Source of the DNA: Flagellimonas beolgyonensis
GTDB lineage: Bacteria; Bacteroidota; Bacteroidia; Flavobacteriales; Flavobacteriaceae
Reading direction: 5' to 3'
Assembly: GCF_003992615.1 (NCBI RefSeq)
Contig: NZ_RZMY01000018.1
Span: 124,001-188,000 of the forward strand
Length of the DNA stretch: 64,000 nucleotides
The notes under the pieces were generated by a model that made no database searches, was not told the DNA's origin, and worked only from the letters and a program-made list of their open reading frames with translations. Of this stretch, positions 35,049-44,380 are shown one piece after another. The translations under genes and the position numbers were made by a program. Numbering within the stretch: position 1 is the stretch's first letter; each line of letters starts with the position of its first letter.

Positions 35049-35813
35049 ATGTACCCAAAACACAAATTCCTGATTTTAGCCCTCATGGCACTTGTTGCCT
35101 GCAAAAATCAAGAACAAAAACAAGAGGAAACCACTTGGCGTACCAAGAAACAGGCCGTCGAAAATGAAACCCACAATCAACTGCTCGATATTGAAAAAGA
35201 GCAGGGATGGCAATTGCTTTTTGATGGAAAAACCCTAAATGGCTGGCATGTGTACAATGTCCCGGAAGGCAATTCGGTTTGGGAGGTGGTGGATGGCGAA
35301 ATCCATTCCAATGCCAAAGATGAATCCCTGGTAGCCGGAGATTTGGTCACCGATAAAGCCTACAAAAATTACGAACTCAGTTTGGAGTGGAAAATTTCCA
35401 ATCGGGGCAATAGCGGAATTTTTATGAATGTTCAGGAAAAACCAGAAATTCCCACAGCTTGGCAAACCGGTCCGGAATATCAAATTTTGGATTCGGACCA
35501 TATGGATTATGGGGTGCCCGAAAAGCGCCCGGGTTGCCTTTACGTTTTTTTGCCCCAAGCCAATGAGGTTGATATGCAACAAGATCAATGGAATGAGACG
35601 CGCATCAAACAAGTGGACGGCAAGGTGGAATTTTATCTGAACGGGGTGCTAACGGCCACCGAGGATTTTGGCTCTCCGGAGTGGCAAAAGAAGATTTCAG
35701 AAACCCATTTTATCAAATATCCCGAATTCGGCAAAGCTACAGAAGGTAGAATAGCATTACAATATTGGTATTTTGAAACTTGGTTCCGGGATATCAAAAT
35801 TCGGGAACTCTAA
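35049..35813 (+). CDS. DUF1080 lipoprotein (3-keto-disaccharide hydrolase family)
   Basis: A 254-residue lipoprotein (LVACKNQ, Cys18) of the DUF1080 concanavalin-like fold. Family landmarks are GWQLLFDGKTLNGWHVYN, EVVDGEIHS, DLVTDKAYKNYELSLEWKIS-NRGNSGIFM, WQTGPEYQILD and the C-terminal IALQYWYFETWFRDIKIREL. Characterised members hydrolyse 3-keto-glycosides, and the domain is abundant in Bacteroidota sugar loci. It is monocistronic with its own terminator, about 4.5 kb from the SusCD pair, so a shared pathway is possible but unsupported. Confidence 0.88.
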   Translation: MYPKHKFLILALMALVACKNQEQKQEETTWRTKKQAVENETHNQLLDIEKEQGWQLLFDGKTLNGWHVYNVPEGNSVWEVVDGEIHSNAKDESLVAGDLVTDKAYKNYELSLEWKISNRGNSGIFMNVQEKPEIPTAWQTGPEYQILDSDHMDYGVPEKRPGCLYVFLPQANEVDMQQDQWNETRIKQVDGKVEFYLNGVLTATEDFGSPEWQKKISETHFIKYPEFGKATEGRIALQYWYFETWFRDIKIREL

Positions 35814-35840
35814 CATTTTGGTACTGGTTCCATAAAATTG

Positions 35841-35879
35841 ACTGCCACAATTCCATAAAAGGTATTGTGGCAGTTTTTA
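35841..35879 (+). terminator. Rho-independent terminator of the DUF1080 gene
   Basis: ACTGCCACAAT (35841-35851) pairs with ATTGTGGCAGT (35864-35874), followed by TTTT. It begins 27 bases after the stop. Confidence 0.9.
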
Positions 35880-35887
35880 TGTAATGG

Positions 35888-36892
35888 TCAGCGTTCCATG
35901 CGCTTTCGGTTCAGTAATATTTTTGCATAGTCCCTGGCCATCCGATCGCCAAAATCCTGATAGGATTTTTGGGCCCATTCCAAGGCTAGATCTGTATTTC
36001 CAAGTACTTCGTTTGCCACGGCAATATTGTAGGCCGCACGCCCTGCGGATTTTCTGTTTCCTTTTTGGGCCACATCGGTCCAAATTTCAATGGCTTCCTT
36101 CCAATTGGCCACTTCTGAGGCTCTCCAGCCTGCTTCGAACATTCTTTTGTCACGGCCACTTCCTTTTTTGTACATATCGCGCCTTACCCTAAAAAAGCTG
36201 GGGTAAAATCGGGATGCATAGTCCATTCCGGATGCATAGGCCGTTTCGGGCAATGCTGTAAAGGGAACTGTTCCATCGGCAAGGTCAAATTGCATCAAAT
36301 AGGTCTGTTGGTATTGATCCACGATTCGTTTCACGGCAGGGTCGTACAATCGCCAATAGCTTTTAACATTCACTCGGGCCCTTCTGGGTATTCTGTCGCT
36401 CATTTTGCCCGTTTGTAGAACCGAGGTAACTTGTTCCACTGCTGTATTGATCACAAAATCGGTGTTGGAATCGAAATTTTCGAGCACCAAAAGCACATCG
36501 GCCTCGGAAGCTTCACAAATTTCGGTTACTTGGTCCCAGCTCAAAACTTCAGGTGTGGACCTTGTTCCGGTGCCCATCAATCGGGTCGTTTCCGGAATAA
36601 CCACCTGCAAGCTGCCTTGATCGCGGAGCCCATCAAAAATACCCTTGATCGCCTCGTCGGAAGCCAGTTTGTCGGAACCTACTATTTCGCCTGTCGCAAT
36701 GGATTCCAAAGTTTTGTTGGATTTATCCGATTCCTCGGTCAATGAACGATTGACCACGGCAATGGTCTGGATTTCATCAGGGAGCACCAAGGCGGGCTCT
36801 TGTGGGAAATCGAGATTGACATAACCGGAACTGGCACAGGAAAAAAGAGTAAGGGCGATTAGGCCTAAGCCAAAAAGTTGAGATTTTTTCAT
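35888..36892 (-). CDS. DUF6340 family lipoprotein
   Basis: A 334-residue lipoprotein (TLFSCASSGY, Cys19). It resembles the DUF6340 family of Bacteroidota, with VLPDEIQTIAVVNRS near the N-terminus, a central ADVLLVLENFDSN region and a C-terminal TPR-like helical stretch (about 270-330, AGWRASEVANWKEAIEIWTDVAQKG..AAYNIAVANEVLGNTDLALEWAQKSYQ). The function is unknown; the TPR-like part suggests protein interaction at the periplasmic membrane face. It stands alone between a convergent terminator and the S41 protease gene. Confidence 0.75.
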   Translation of the reverse strand: MKKSQLFGLGLIALTLFSCASSGYVNLDFPQEPALVLPDEIQTIAVVNRSLTEESDKSNKTLESIATGEIVGSDKLASDEAIKGIFDGLRDQGSLQVVIPETTRLMGTGTRSTPEVLSWDQVTEICEASEADVLLVLENFDSNTDFVINTAVEQVTSVLQTGKMSDRIPRRARVNVKSYWRLYDPAVKRIVDQYQQTYLMQFDLADGTVPFTALPETAYASGMDYASRFYPSFFRVRRDMYKKGSGRDKRMFEAGWRASEVANWKEAIEIWTDVAQKGNRKSAGRAAYNIAVANEVLGNTDLALEWAQKSYQDFGDRMARDYAKILLNRKRMER

Positions 36893-37064
36893 GACGGTAA
36901 GGTTTTGGTAAAGGATTTAGGGCAACAAATATGCCAAAAATGGGATTTTACACGCTTCCAAACCTATCAACGTTCAATTATGTCTTTTATTTTCAAGGGT
37001 TTAAGTAACTAATTTTTGACATTGGAAAAAGGTGTGCCTGCTTGATACATTCCATAGTACACGA

Positions 37065-38465
37065 TCAATTTTGAAGCTGGGCCAGTAAACCGTTCAGAAT
37101 TTCATCCTGTTCATCCAATAAATGATCTTTGATACAAATATCGGGCACCACACCTTCCGCTTTGGCACTTCCATTCACACGGATACTGTATCCTTTGGAT
37201 AGATTGACCGTAATGCCCGTATTGGGCAATCGAAATTGAAACTGGGAGGCATAAAGCGTGGGAAATTCCCCTGTTTCTTCCCCAACTAGGGTCCCGAAAC
37301 CATAATCTTGGATTTGTGCTGCCGTGACCGTCGACTGGGAATGGGACTGACGGTTTACCAGAACATACACTTTTCCCATAAACCGTTTGGCTTTGGGTTG
37401 TGGTTGATGGTAATCCAAATCGGGTTCATAGGTGGTCCCGTTTTTATGGGCCAGAATTTCCTTGAAATAGGTCTTGGTGGTATCAAAATGCTTTCGGGTA
37501 TGCTCTTTCAGGACCTGGCTGGTTTTTAGTGAGAAGTGTGAATACCAGGTAAAGGGTCTGTCCGCAAAATAAGAAACCAAATAATCGCTGAAGGAATCGT
37601 TGCCACCTGGATTGTTCCGCAAATCAATGATCAAGTTCTTGCTTTTCTGGGCCTTGATCTGGGTAAAGCACGAATCAACAAAATGCTGATATTTTGCTTC
37701 ATCGCCACCAAATTCTCCTGGGCTGAGGTAGGCCGACTCGCCTATGAATTTCAGTTGCATTTTGGAATCAATCACTTCGTTCCGTTTCATTTCATAACCA
37801 TTGATCACGTCCACCGCTTTAAGGGTGTATGTAGCAGGTTTTCCTTCGGAAACCAATTCCACGGTAAAGGAATCTATTTGACCATAAACCTGCCAGTACA
37901 AACGCGGAAGGGAATACAGTTCAATCTTGGCATTTTTAAAATAGGGCCGTTCGGCAGAGAGTTGGGGATAAATTTTGGCCAAGATCTGTTCCATGGATTG
38001 CCCATTGATGGCTAGAATTTCCGACCCAACTTTGATGCTGTCATTCCCCGACCAATTTTTTCGTACCCACCCTGTACCATCTTCAAAGGTAATTTCTAAA
38101 GGAAAAATGGTTCCACCGGCATAGGCATAGGTTCCATATGACTGCCCGGGGAAGCCAATCTCGGTGTGTCCATTGTTCGCTTTGGAAATGATGCGTTGCA
38201 AAAGTGATGTCGCTTCCAATAGGTTGAAGCTATCCTTGCGAACCGACTGTTTGACCTCTTCATAATTGCGATCAAATTCTTTTTTGGGAGTGTAGGCATA
38301 CAAATTATAATGGGCTTCTTCCATAGTGCTTTTCAGATAGGCCATGTCCGATAGAATTTGATCTTTTGTGAACGTTTCCTGGGCAGAAACACAGAACCAA
38401 AAAAGGAATACCGCAACATTGTGAAATCTAAAAAGACTTGTCGTGAAAGCTAAAGGGAATTTCAT
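37065..38465 (-). CDS. S41 family peptidase (tail-specific protease-like), exported
   Basis: A 466-residue protein with a signal peptide (ending FCVSAQ, about residue 29). A PDZ-like region (about 118-165, VRKNWSGNDSIKVGSEILAINGQSMEQI) precedes the S41 core: LIIDLRNNPGGND (279-290) and VLVNRQSHSQSTVTAA (368-383), where the nucleophilic serine is probably one of 374, 376 or 378. The catalytic lysine is not obvious. The N-terminal NGHTEIGFPG segment is common in this Bacteroidota S41 subgroup. It probably acts in the periplasm or on the outer membrane; substrate unknown. A TAGTTTTG element at 38490-38497 supports the start. Confidence 0.87.
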   Translation of the reverse strand: MKFPLAFTTSLFRFHNVAVFLFWFCVSAQETFTKDQILSDMAYLKSTMEEAHYNLYAYTPKKEFDRNYEEVKQSVRKDSFNLLEATSLLQRIISKANNGHTEIGFPGQSYGTYAYAGGTIFPLEITFEDGTGWVRKNWSGNDSIKVGSEILAINGQSMEQILAKIYPQLSAERPYFKNAKIELYSLPRLYWQVYGQIDSFTVELVSEGKPATYTLKAVDVINGYEMKRNEVIDSKMQLKFIGESAYLSPGEFGGDEAKYQHFVDSCFTQIKAQKSKNLIIDLRNNPGGNDSFSDYLVSYFADRPFTWYSHFSLKTSQVLKEHTRKHFDTTKTYFKEILAHKNGTTYEPDLDYHQPQPKAKRFMGKVYVLVNRQSHSQSTVTAAQIQDYGFGTLVGEETGEFPTLYASQFQFRLPNTGITVNLSKGYSIRVNGSAKAEGVVPDICIKDHLLDEQDEILNGLLAQLQN

Positions 38466-38489
38466 GCAAACAGTTTGAAATTAAAGGCG

Positions 38490-38497
38490 CAAAACTA
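38490..38497 (-). promoter_or_regulatory. -7 promoter element for the S41 peptidase gene
   Basis: The minus strand reads TAGTTTTG, matching TAnnTTTG, 24 bases before the start codon at 38465. Confidence 0.45.
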
Positions 38498-38539
38498 GGC
38501 AAGCACACCATACGGAACGACCGACTGCTTCCATTCGGA

Positions 38540-39655
38540 CTAATCTTTCAGCTGTTTGGCATAGGAACTAGGTGTGACGCCCGTCATCTTTTTAAAAACA
38601 TCGTTGAAGGTCGATTTGGAGTTGAAACCACACTCAAAAGCATGCGCAAGTAAGGTCAGTTTACTGCTCTCGGGTTGTTGCAATCTTTCTTTAAAGGCCG
38701 CCACGCGGTATTTGTTGACAAACTCGTAAAAGTTCATCGCGAAATCCTGGTTGATGGTTTGGGACAATTGCTTCGGATTGATATCCAGTAAATCGGCAAG
38801 CCCGGAAAGATCTAGCTCAGGATCTAAATAGGGCCGCTCCCTTTTCATAAGTTCGGTGATCCTCTGGGCCAATTCGGAATTGGATTTTGATTTTTTTAGA
38901 TGTGCCTTTTGCGGAACAAAGCCGGAAACGTCCTTTTGGGAATGGAGATACCCCTTAAATCCGATCCAGTTGGTGACCATGGCCAGACCCACGAAAGCAG
39001 GTAAAAAATAAGAGTCCCGTAAAGAGCGATCGAAAGCAAAGCGATCGATTTCCGTCAATACCATCCAACCAATCCAGTACCCTGCATAAATGATCACCGG
39101 CAGTTTCATCCAGTTGAGGGATTTGTTCTCAATATTGGAAAACTGACTTTTTAACCAAGATTGATAACGAAATAACAAGATCAAGGAAACCACCACATAG
39201 ATGGTGATGGAAAGTATGCCCAGCCACTGTTCCCACAAATAGATTTTGGTGTACGGATGAACAGGATCTTGGTACATGCCCTCCGCACCCAATCGGTAGA
39301 AGGCCGTTCGATAAAACAGGAATTCGAGAACGACCGGAACAAAATGGATATAATCTTTTTTAGCGAACCGGAATTCGCTATCGGTTATGCATTTGGTATA
39401 AAAATAGAGGGAGGGCCCGATCCCATATAAAAGTTCCATCTGAAAATAGCGAAATACCGGCATCAAGTTGTTTGCGCTCAAAACATTGACCCAGGCAATA
39501 TTGAACGCCATCAATGCAAAAAAGAAAATCAAAAAGGAAAGGAAAACATGGGCTTGTTTTCGGGGTCTTTTTAAGATCAACAACACACCCAATACCATGG
39601 CTTGCAGGGCAAAAACAAAAATAATAGTGGTTAAAATGGGGTTTGGGGCACTCAT
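38540..39655 (-). CDS. Membrane-anchored AraC-family regulator
   Basis: A 371-residue protein with an N-terminal membrane region of about seven hydrophobic helices (residues 5-240) and a C-terminal AraC-type double helix-turn-helix (about 270-371). The latter includes LDLSGLADLLDINPKQLSQTINQDFAMNFYEFVNKYRVAAFKERL and the signature AFECGFNSKSTFNDVFKKMTGVTPSSYAK. This architecture is common in Flavobacteriia; the membrane part is presumably a sensor. Its target genes are unknown, although it lies beside the S41 protease gene. The gap to the Dab operon holds that operon's terminator. Confidence 0.9.
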   Translation of the reverse strand: MSAPNPILTTIIFVFALQAMVLGVLLILKRPRKQAHVFLSFLIFFFALMAFNIAWVNVLSANNLMPVFRYFQMELLYGIGPSLYFYTKCITDSEFRFAKKDYIHFVPVVLEFLFYRTAFYRLGAEGMYQDPVHPYTKIYLWEQWLGILSITIYVVVSLILLFRYQSWLKSQFSNIENKSLNWMKLPVIIYAGYWIGWMVLTEIDRFAFDRSLRDSYFLPAFVGLAMVTNWIGFKGYLHSQKDVSGFVPQKAHLKKSKSNSELAQRITELMKRERPYLDPELDLSGLADLLDINPKQLSQTINQDFAMNFYEFVNKYRVAAFKERLQQPESSKLTLLAHAFECGFNSKSTFNDVFKKMTGVTPSSYAKQLKD

Positions 39656-39798
39656 TGGTTACAAATCGTCACGCTAAGTTAACAAAACGATTTAAGGGAC
39701 GGAGTACCATTTTGAAGGCCTTTTGTTGGTGTTGGCCGCGTATTGTGGTTTGAAATATCCCACTTGGGAAAACTGTGGATTCTGAAAAATTTTATTTT

Positions 39799-39837
39799 TA
39801 AAAAAGCCCCTTGGTATTTATGCAATATCCAAAGGGC
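39799..39837 (-). terminator. Terminator of the dab operon
   Basis: On the minus strand GCCCTTTGG pairs with CCAAGGGGC (one G-U pair), followed by six T residues. It lies just past the dabA stop at 39880. Confidence 0.75.
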
Positions 39838-39879
39838 CAATTGTTCATGCCAATGCTACTTAAACCTAATTCAAAATAC

Positions 39880-42252
39880 TTAAAGCATGACTTCCTCAAT
39901 GATTCTGTTCTCCTTTTTGGAAGGGGTTGCCGTTTCTTCCCTCTCTAGCCAAATGTGTCGTTTGTCATATACAAATGACGACATGCCTTTTTCGGGATCT
40001 ATCACGATCAAATAGATCCATTCGTTGTCGAGTAGGGACTTTAATCCATCGTTATTAAACAGTATCGAGGTAACTCGGTCTAGTGGCGCTTGGATCACCA
40101 CGGACAACCGTAATGGTTTATGATAGGGGTTGTTTTCCCCATCAAAAAGTGACTCCCAAGGCAGTCCCATTTTTAGGTCACCACCGTTTCCTTGAACCAC
40201 CCCAAATTTACCGGTAACGTTGTGTGTGGTTTTGGTGCCCCCGCCAAATTTTTCGTTGTCTACCGTGGAAAAGTAGTAATGGTTGTTGATCCATTGGGTG
40301 ACCACCATGGGCCCCTGCATAATGGCCTCGAGGGCAGTACCTTTTTTGTCCATTTTCCAATCGTAGGAGTGGAGGAAGCAACGACCATCCAAGTTGTGGT
40401 TTTGTGTCATTGTTCTCGGAGCGATCACAAAGCTTGCGTTTTTGGCCAAGCCCCACTCGGGTCTTGTCTCGCCCCAGTAATTGGCATTGAATTGGGCTTG
40501 CCCAATACTGTTCTTGAGGGTCCCCAAACGTTCTTGGGTAGCCGTTACCTGTGCTTTGGCCAAGTTTGCTTTAATTTTTTTCAAAGCATTTTCATGGCTT
40601 TCTGGGGCATTGGCGTCAAAAAGAATTATTTCATCCGTGGTGGTATTGTGCTCCGCACCCACAAAAAGAGTGGTTTCAGGAATCTCCAGTTGAAATTGCT
40701 CCTTCAAAGCTTGCCTTACATTTTTGTCATTGGCCAATTGTGCCAACATACGGGCATTGTGCCTTCCTGGGCTTGCGGCGCATGCGCCACAGTCCAAACT
40801 GGAGCCGAAGGGATTGTTTGCCGAATGGCTGCCGTGACCCACAAAGAGTACCAAGGGAGCGAACTGTTTCCAGCCCATAAGGTCAAACGCCGATTTAACA
40901 ATGGCCGTCTTGCTTTCAATCGGAATTTCTAGGTCCTTGTCGGAAGGATTGCAACTATGTAATTCGGGCTCGCTAATGGACTCGTACGTTTTCCTTCGGT
41001 TGTGCCATCTGTACAAAGAGTCGGGGACCAGTGTTCTGCCCAAAAGGTTGATTCCGTAAAAAAATCCTGCACCTTCCACGAAACCGAAGGTGGATGGCAG
41101 CATGTTTTTCATTCGTTTTAGGAAGTAGTTCCAAAAAATCTGCAGGCTATTCTTGCGCTCGAATACCTTTTTGGCCTCCATTTTATCCGTAATGGTTTTT
41201 TCCGAGACGGTATAGCTCGAAGGAACAATGGGCGGACAAGCTTTGTGTACATGACCATCCTTGGGGCTTTCATAATCCATGGCGATGCCAAAAAATCCTG
41301 CATAACCAAAGGTTTCGTAATTCCCATTGGCTTCCACATGCCTTCGAATAAGTTCTGACCGTGTATCGATGCAAAAGACCAATTGTGCATCCGGTGCTTT
41401 TTCATCCAATTCGATTTCTTCGGATGGGGCATTTTGTTTCAGTGTGTGCACCAGACGGTTTTGCCATGATTTTTCCCATGCCTTTAACCACAGATGTTTT
41501 AATTCGAAGTGTTGTGTGTCTTGGTTTGTTGGAGCTGCATCCCAGAGTACGGGTAGTTTGAGCAGCTTTGCACTCCACAAACGAACCGCCAAATATTGTG
41601 CAAGGTCTATCGGATATTTTTGCTGCCAAAGGGGTAGGTTTTGGGTACGATGGTTAATGTATCCGGTCCATCCCGGCAGGGCTGCCAAATGTTGGATAAA
41701 GAGTTCCTGGATGATCCCCTCATCATATCCGGACACCAATTGTTCCAAAGCAGCTTCATGTGTTTTGGGGATAGTGGATAGCTTCACTTTTCCCATCGTG
41801 CCATCGTATGTCACCAATTTTCGCCAAGCCTTGTAGAACCCTTCGGCCTTAAAAGGCATTTCCCATTCGGCCAAACCTTCATCCATAAAGCTGGACAACC
41901 ACTTCACCATAGATCGGTCCAGTTGGTGGTATGGGTTTTTCACCGTTTTTGCAATTGGAGTGTCCATCAGTTCCAGATAATGCTCAAAGGACTTGGTATA
42001 CCCTTTTTCCTTTAATAGTTTATCAAGTTCCAAGGGTACAATCTCTCCATTTTCCAGTGCCATTCGGTACACGTCCGCTTTGGGGAAGACTTGGCAGCCA
42101 AAAACTGCACCGGCCTGCTCAACAGCTTCCAAAAAGGGAGCATTTTCATATCCGCTCAATGGATTGGAGGTCACGAAGGAATAAAGTGGCCATGTCTTTC
42201 CGACACGCTCGGAAGCTTTTGCTATTAGATTTTCAATGCCGTTTTGGTTCAT
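39880..42252 (-). CDS. dabA: DabA (DUF2309), beta-carbonic-anhydrase-like subunit of the inorganic carbon pump
   Basis: A 790-residue DUF2309/UPF0753 protein, the cytoplasmic catalytic subunit of the DAB complex that captures inorganic carbon as bicarbonate using a cation gradient. The zinc site typical of DabA is intact: Cys294 and Asp296 in LVFCIDTRSE, His473 in VGHGSHSANN and Cys488 in LDCGAC. The spacing matches Halothiobacillus DabA (Cys351, Asp353, His524, Cys539): two residues in the first pair and fifteen in the second. It overlaps dabB by 4 bases (ATGA). No RubisCO or carboxysome genes are in the window, so here the pump probably feeds anaplerotic and biosynthetic carboxylations, as for MpsAB in Staphylococcus. 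Confidence 0.95.
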   Translation of the reverse strand: MNQNGIENLIAKASERVGKTWPLYSFVTSNPLSGYENAPFLEAVEQAGAVFGCQVFPKADVYRMALENGEIVPLELDKLLKEKGYTKSFEHYLELMDTPIAKTVKNPYHQLDRSMVKWLSSFMDEGLAEWEMPFKAEGFYKAWRKLVTYDGTMGKVKLSTIPKTHEAALEQLVSGYDEGIIQELFIQHLAALPGWTGYINHRTQNLPLWQQKYPIDLAQYLAVRLWSAKLLKLPVLWDAAPTNQDTQHFELKHLWLKAWEKSWQNRLVHTLKQNAPSEEIELDEKAPDAQLVFCIDTRSELIRRHVEANGNYETFGYAGFFGIAMDYESPKDGHVHKACPPIVPSSYTVSEKTITDKMEAKKVFERKNSLQIFWNYFLKRMKNMLPSTFGFVEGAGFFYGINLLGRTLVPDSLYRWHNRRKTYESISEPELHSCNPSDKDLEIPIESKTAIVKSAFDLMGWKQFAPLVLFVGHGSHSANNPFGSSLDCGACAASPGRHNARMLAQLANDKNVRQALKEQFQLEIPETTLFVGAEHNTTTDEIILFDANAPESHENALKKIKANLAKAQVTATQERLGTLKNSIGQAQFNANYWGETRPEWGLAKNASFVIAPRTMTQNHNLDGRCFLHSYDWKMDKKGTALEAIMQGPMVVTQWINNHYYFSTVDNEKFGGGTKTTHNVTGKFGVVQGNGGDLKMGLPWESLFDGENNPYHKPLRLSVVIQAPLDRVTSILFNNDGLKSLLDNEWIYLIVIDPEKGMSSFVYDKRHIWLEREETATPSKKENRIIEEVML

Positions 42253-43718
42253 TGGTTTTCGTTTTTGTACGTTAACACGGTGTTTTTATGCGGTTGGGAG
42301 AGATTCATCAGTTTTACGTAGATCCAGGGAATTTTGCGGTATACCCCCAGTTTCATCAAAAAGAAACCGATCAGGAAGATAATCCCAAACCCTATCTGCA
42401 AGGTGGATACCGGCATATGGACCGAAGCCACCGCTATGTCTGCCATTAATAGGGTGACCCAATTATACAACAGGGCATAAATACCGATTCCTGAAAGAAA
42501 GAGTACGGGTGGAAGCACGAGTTTTTGCCATCCGCTCAACAATTGTTGTTTTACAATATTGTAGGTTGCCTGACCCACAGCAATCGATGCTACGAGTGTC
42601 AAGAAAATACCGCTGTCCCAATGCATGCCCTTACCGGTCAATCGGGCAAAAAGGTAAGCGCCGATCAAACTGAAAAGGACGACGATAATGGCCTGAAACC
42701 ATTTGATTTGAATGATTGGTGGTGCTTTGGGATTGGATTGTTGGATTTCCTCGCCGGAGGATAGGAACAACGACGCCTTATAGAATCCATGAAGGATCAA
42801 GTGCGTGATTGCGGCATTGAAAAAGCCGAGGCCGCACTGCATGATCATGAATCCCATTTGCGCAATGGTGGAGCAGGCCAAACGTTGCTTTACGTTTACC
42901 TGAATGAGTTTTGTAAACTGTGCTACAATGGCTGTGAGCCCTCCGATAATGAAAAGGATGTCTAATGAATCCGTGGCTAATAAGAGGGTGGCGAACAAGG
43001 TCAACAGAATACCTGAGCCGTTCACAAATCCAGCATGCATAAGCGCTGAAGCGGGTGTAGGTGCTGTCATGGCCGAAAGTAACCATTTATGAAAGGGGAA
43101 AATGGCAGATTGTATGAGTGCAGCCAAAATGATGCACACAGTGGATACCAGTAAAATTACATTGGGAATCCCATCCAATTTTGCTAGAATGGTGCTTAAG
43201 GAATAGCTGCCTACATAAAATGCGGGCAAGCATACCCCGATTCCCAATAAAAGACTGCCCACAAGAAAATAGCTTCTGGAAAACCCTTTGGCTTGCCTGG
43301 CTTCGCCCCAGGTGGAATCCAGTCCGATCAGCCTCGACATAAAGAGACCCATCAGCAACCAGCTAAGGATCAATAAGCCCACGTGCTCCGAAACGACCAA
43401 CAACATTACGCTGAAGGTGAAGGCCAAACAGTGCCACATAAAACTTGACAATTGTGCTCTGTGCTTGAAATAGGTACTGGCATAGTAGCTTACAATGGCA
43501 GCAAAGAACGTAACCGTGGCCCACAGTAGCTGCGAAAAACCATTGAAACGAATGAAGTGCTCTATATTTCCTGTTGGAAAGTTAGGGTACAGCAGCACCG
43601 TATACAGTAGATTGCCGAGGAACAAGGCCCAGAACAGGGATGGGATTATTTTGGCGATCAACGGTTTTTTTCCGGTGACGGCCTTTTGGGTTTTGTGTTG
43701 AATGGTGATGGTCTCCAT
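42249..43718 (-). CDS. dabB: DabB, NuoL/Mrp-like membrane subunit of the inorganic carbon pump
   Basis: A 489-residue proton-antiporter-like (Proton_antipo_M) membrane protein with about 13 hydrophobic helices. Key motifs are FPFHKWLLSAMTAPTPASALMHAGFVNGSGILL and RLACSTIAQMGFMIMQCGLG, with lysines and histidines in the ion pathway region. DabB couples cation flux across the inner membrane to DabA. The gene is 4 bases overlapping with dabA and 8 bases after a small membrane protein gene. NuoL itself is unlikely because no other complex I subunit is present and dabA is adjacent. Confidence 0.93.
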   Translation of the reverse strand: METITIQHKTQKAVTGKKPLIAKIIPSLFWALFLGNLLYTVLLYPNFPTGNIEHFIRFNGFSQLLWATVTFFAAIVSYYASTYFKHRAQLSSFMWHCLAFTFSVMLLVVSEHVGLLILSWLLMGLFMSRLIGLDSTWGEARQAKGFSRSYFLVGSLLLGIGVCLPAFYVGSYSLSTILAKLDGIPNVILLVSTVCIILAALIQSAIFPFHKWLLSAMTAPTPASALMHAGFVNGSGILLTLFATLLLATDSLDILFIIGGLTAIVAQFTKLIQVNVKQRLACSTIAQMGFMIMQCGLGFFNAAITHLILHGFYKASLFLSSGEEIQQSNPKAPPIIQIKWFQAIIVVLFSLIGAYLFARLTGKGMHWDSGIFLTLVASIAVGQATYNIVKQQLLSGWQKLVLPPVLFLSGIGIYALLYNWVTLLMADIAVASVHMPVSTLQIGFGIIFLIGFFLMKLGVYRKIPWIYVKLMNLSQPHKNTVLTYKNENQ

Positions 43719-43726
43719 GCTTGGAT

Positions 43727-43927
43727 TTAATGATTGGTTTGTTCCTTTTCGACGGATACTTTTTTAACACCGCTACGCAACCGGGCAAAAAGTACCACTG
43801 CCAGTATAAAGCAGCACATTAGGATTTGGTCGAGGAAAATGGAACCGTTTACGTAAGAGAGCACGATTAAGGCAATCGTGAAAACTATGCCTAAACCTTT
43901 GGTTACTGTGTCTTTGTTGATTTGCAT
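43727..43927 (-). CDS. Small membrane protein of the dab operon
   Basis: A 66-residue protein with two predicted membrane helices (about 11-27 and 31-48) and a positively charged C-terminus (RLRSGVKKVSVEKEQTNH). I do not recognise the family. It lies 8 bases upstream of dabB and 49 bases downstream of the 102-residue gene, so it is cotranscribed. It might be an accessory or anchoring subunit of the Dab complex; this is inference from position only. Confidence 0.7.
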   Translation of the reverse strand: MQINKDTVTKGLGIVFTIALIVLSYVNGSIFLDQILMCCFILAVVLFARLRSGVKKVSVEKEQTNH

Positions 43928-43976
43928 TTTGTGTTGTTTTTAAGATTTATCGAATTTGAAATGGTGTAGCCAGCAA

Positions 43977-44285
43977 TCAGTCTTCGAGATGCATCTTCAA
44001 AATGCCACTGATCCTTACATTTTTACCTTGGCTCCTAGCCATATCAACAATGCGACGTGCAGTTGCCTTTTCCTGCTCCAATTCTTCAATACGGTTGTCC
44101 AACAGATTGGTTTTGCTGTGATGGTTGCCCTCCCATATTTTTAGCCGTTGTATTTTGTGAAAGTTGATTTTTTCATCAATCAAAGAGATAATGACGTCCG
44201 AAGCTTCGGTTGGGGTGAACAATCCTTTGACCAGTTCAATGGTGCGTTGGTCTGTTGTGGTCTGGGTCAATTCTTTGGTTTCCAT
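43977..44285 (-). CDS. Uncharacterised 102-residue protein, first gene of the dab operon
   Basis: A 102-residue soluble protein with a predicted C-terminal coiled coil (about 55-85, NLLDNRIEELEQEKATARRIVDMARSQ). The N-terminal segment FTPTEASDVIISLIDEKINFHKIQRLKIWEGNH is followed by the helix. I do not recognise a named family. Position as first gene of the dab operon, behind the divergent LysR gene, suggests a cytoplasmic accessory or regulatory subunit for DabAB. A PII-like role, known in some Dab clusters, is not supported by its sequence. Confidence 0.72.
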   Translation of the reverse strand: METKELTQTTTDQRTIELVKGLFTPTEASDVIISLIDEKINFHKIQRLKIWEGNHHSKTNLLDNRIEELEQEKATARRIVDMARSQGKNVRISGILKMHLED

Positions 44286-44380
44286 GCTTTTTTGTTTTTT
44301 AGATTTTCTGCGTGCAAAGGTTGGGCATATTAATCATTAATTTTTATTTATATTTATAATGTTATATATTAATATAATTT
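44286..44380. promoter_or_regulatory. dab/LysR divergent promoter region with palindromes
   Basis: On the minus strand AACCTTTG (44315-44322) is one mismatch from TAnnTTTG and lies about 30 bases before the dab start. ATTAATCATTAAT (44329-44341) is an interrupted palindrome and TATATTAATATA (44365-44376) a perfect one next to the LysR start. Either could be a LysR box; the AT richness makes chance matches likely. Confidence 0.4.

Noticed and set aside
42249..43718. dabB considered as a NuoL of respiratory complex I
   Set aside because: No other nuo gene nearby and it overlaps dabA, which fixes the assignment.
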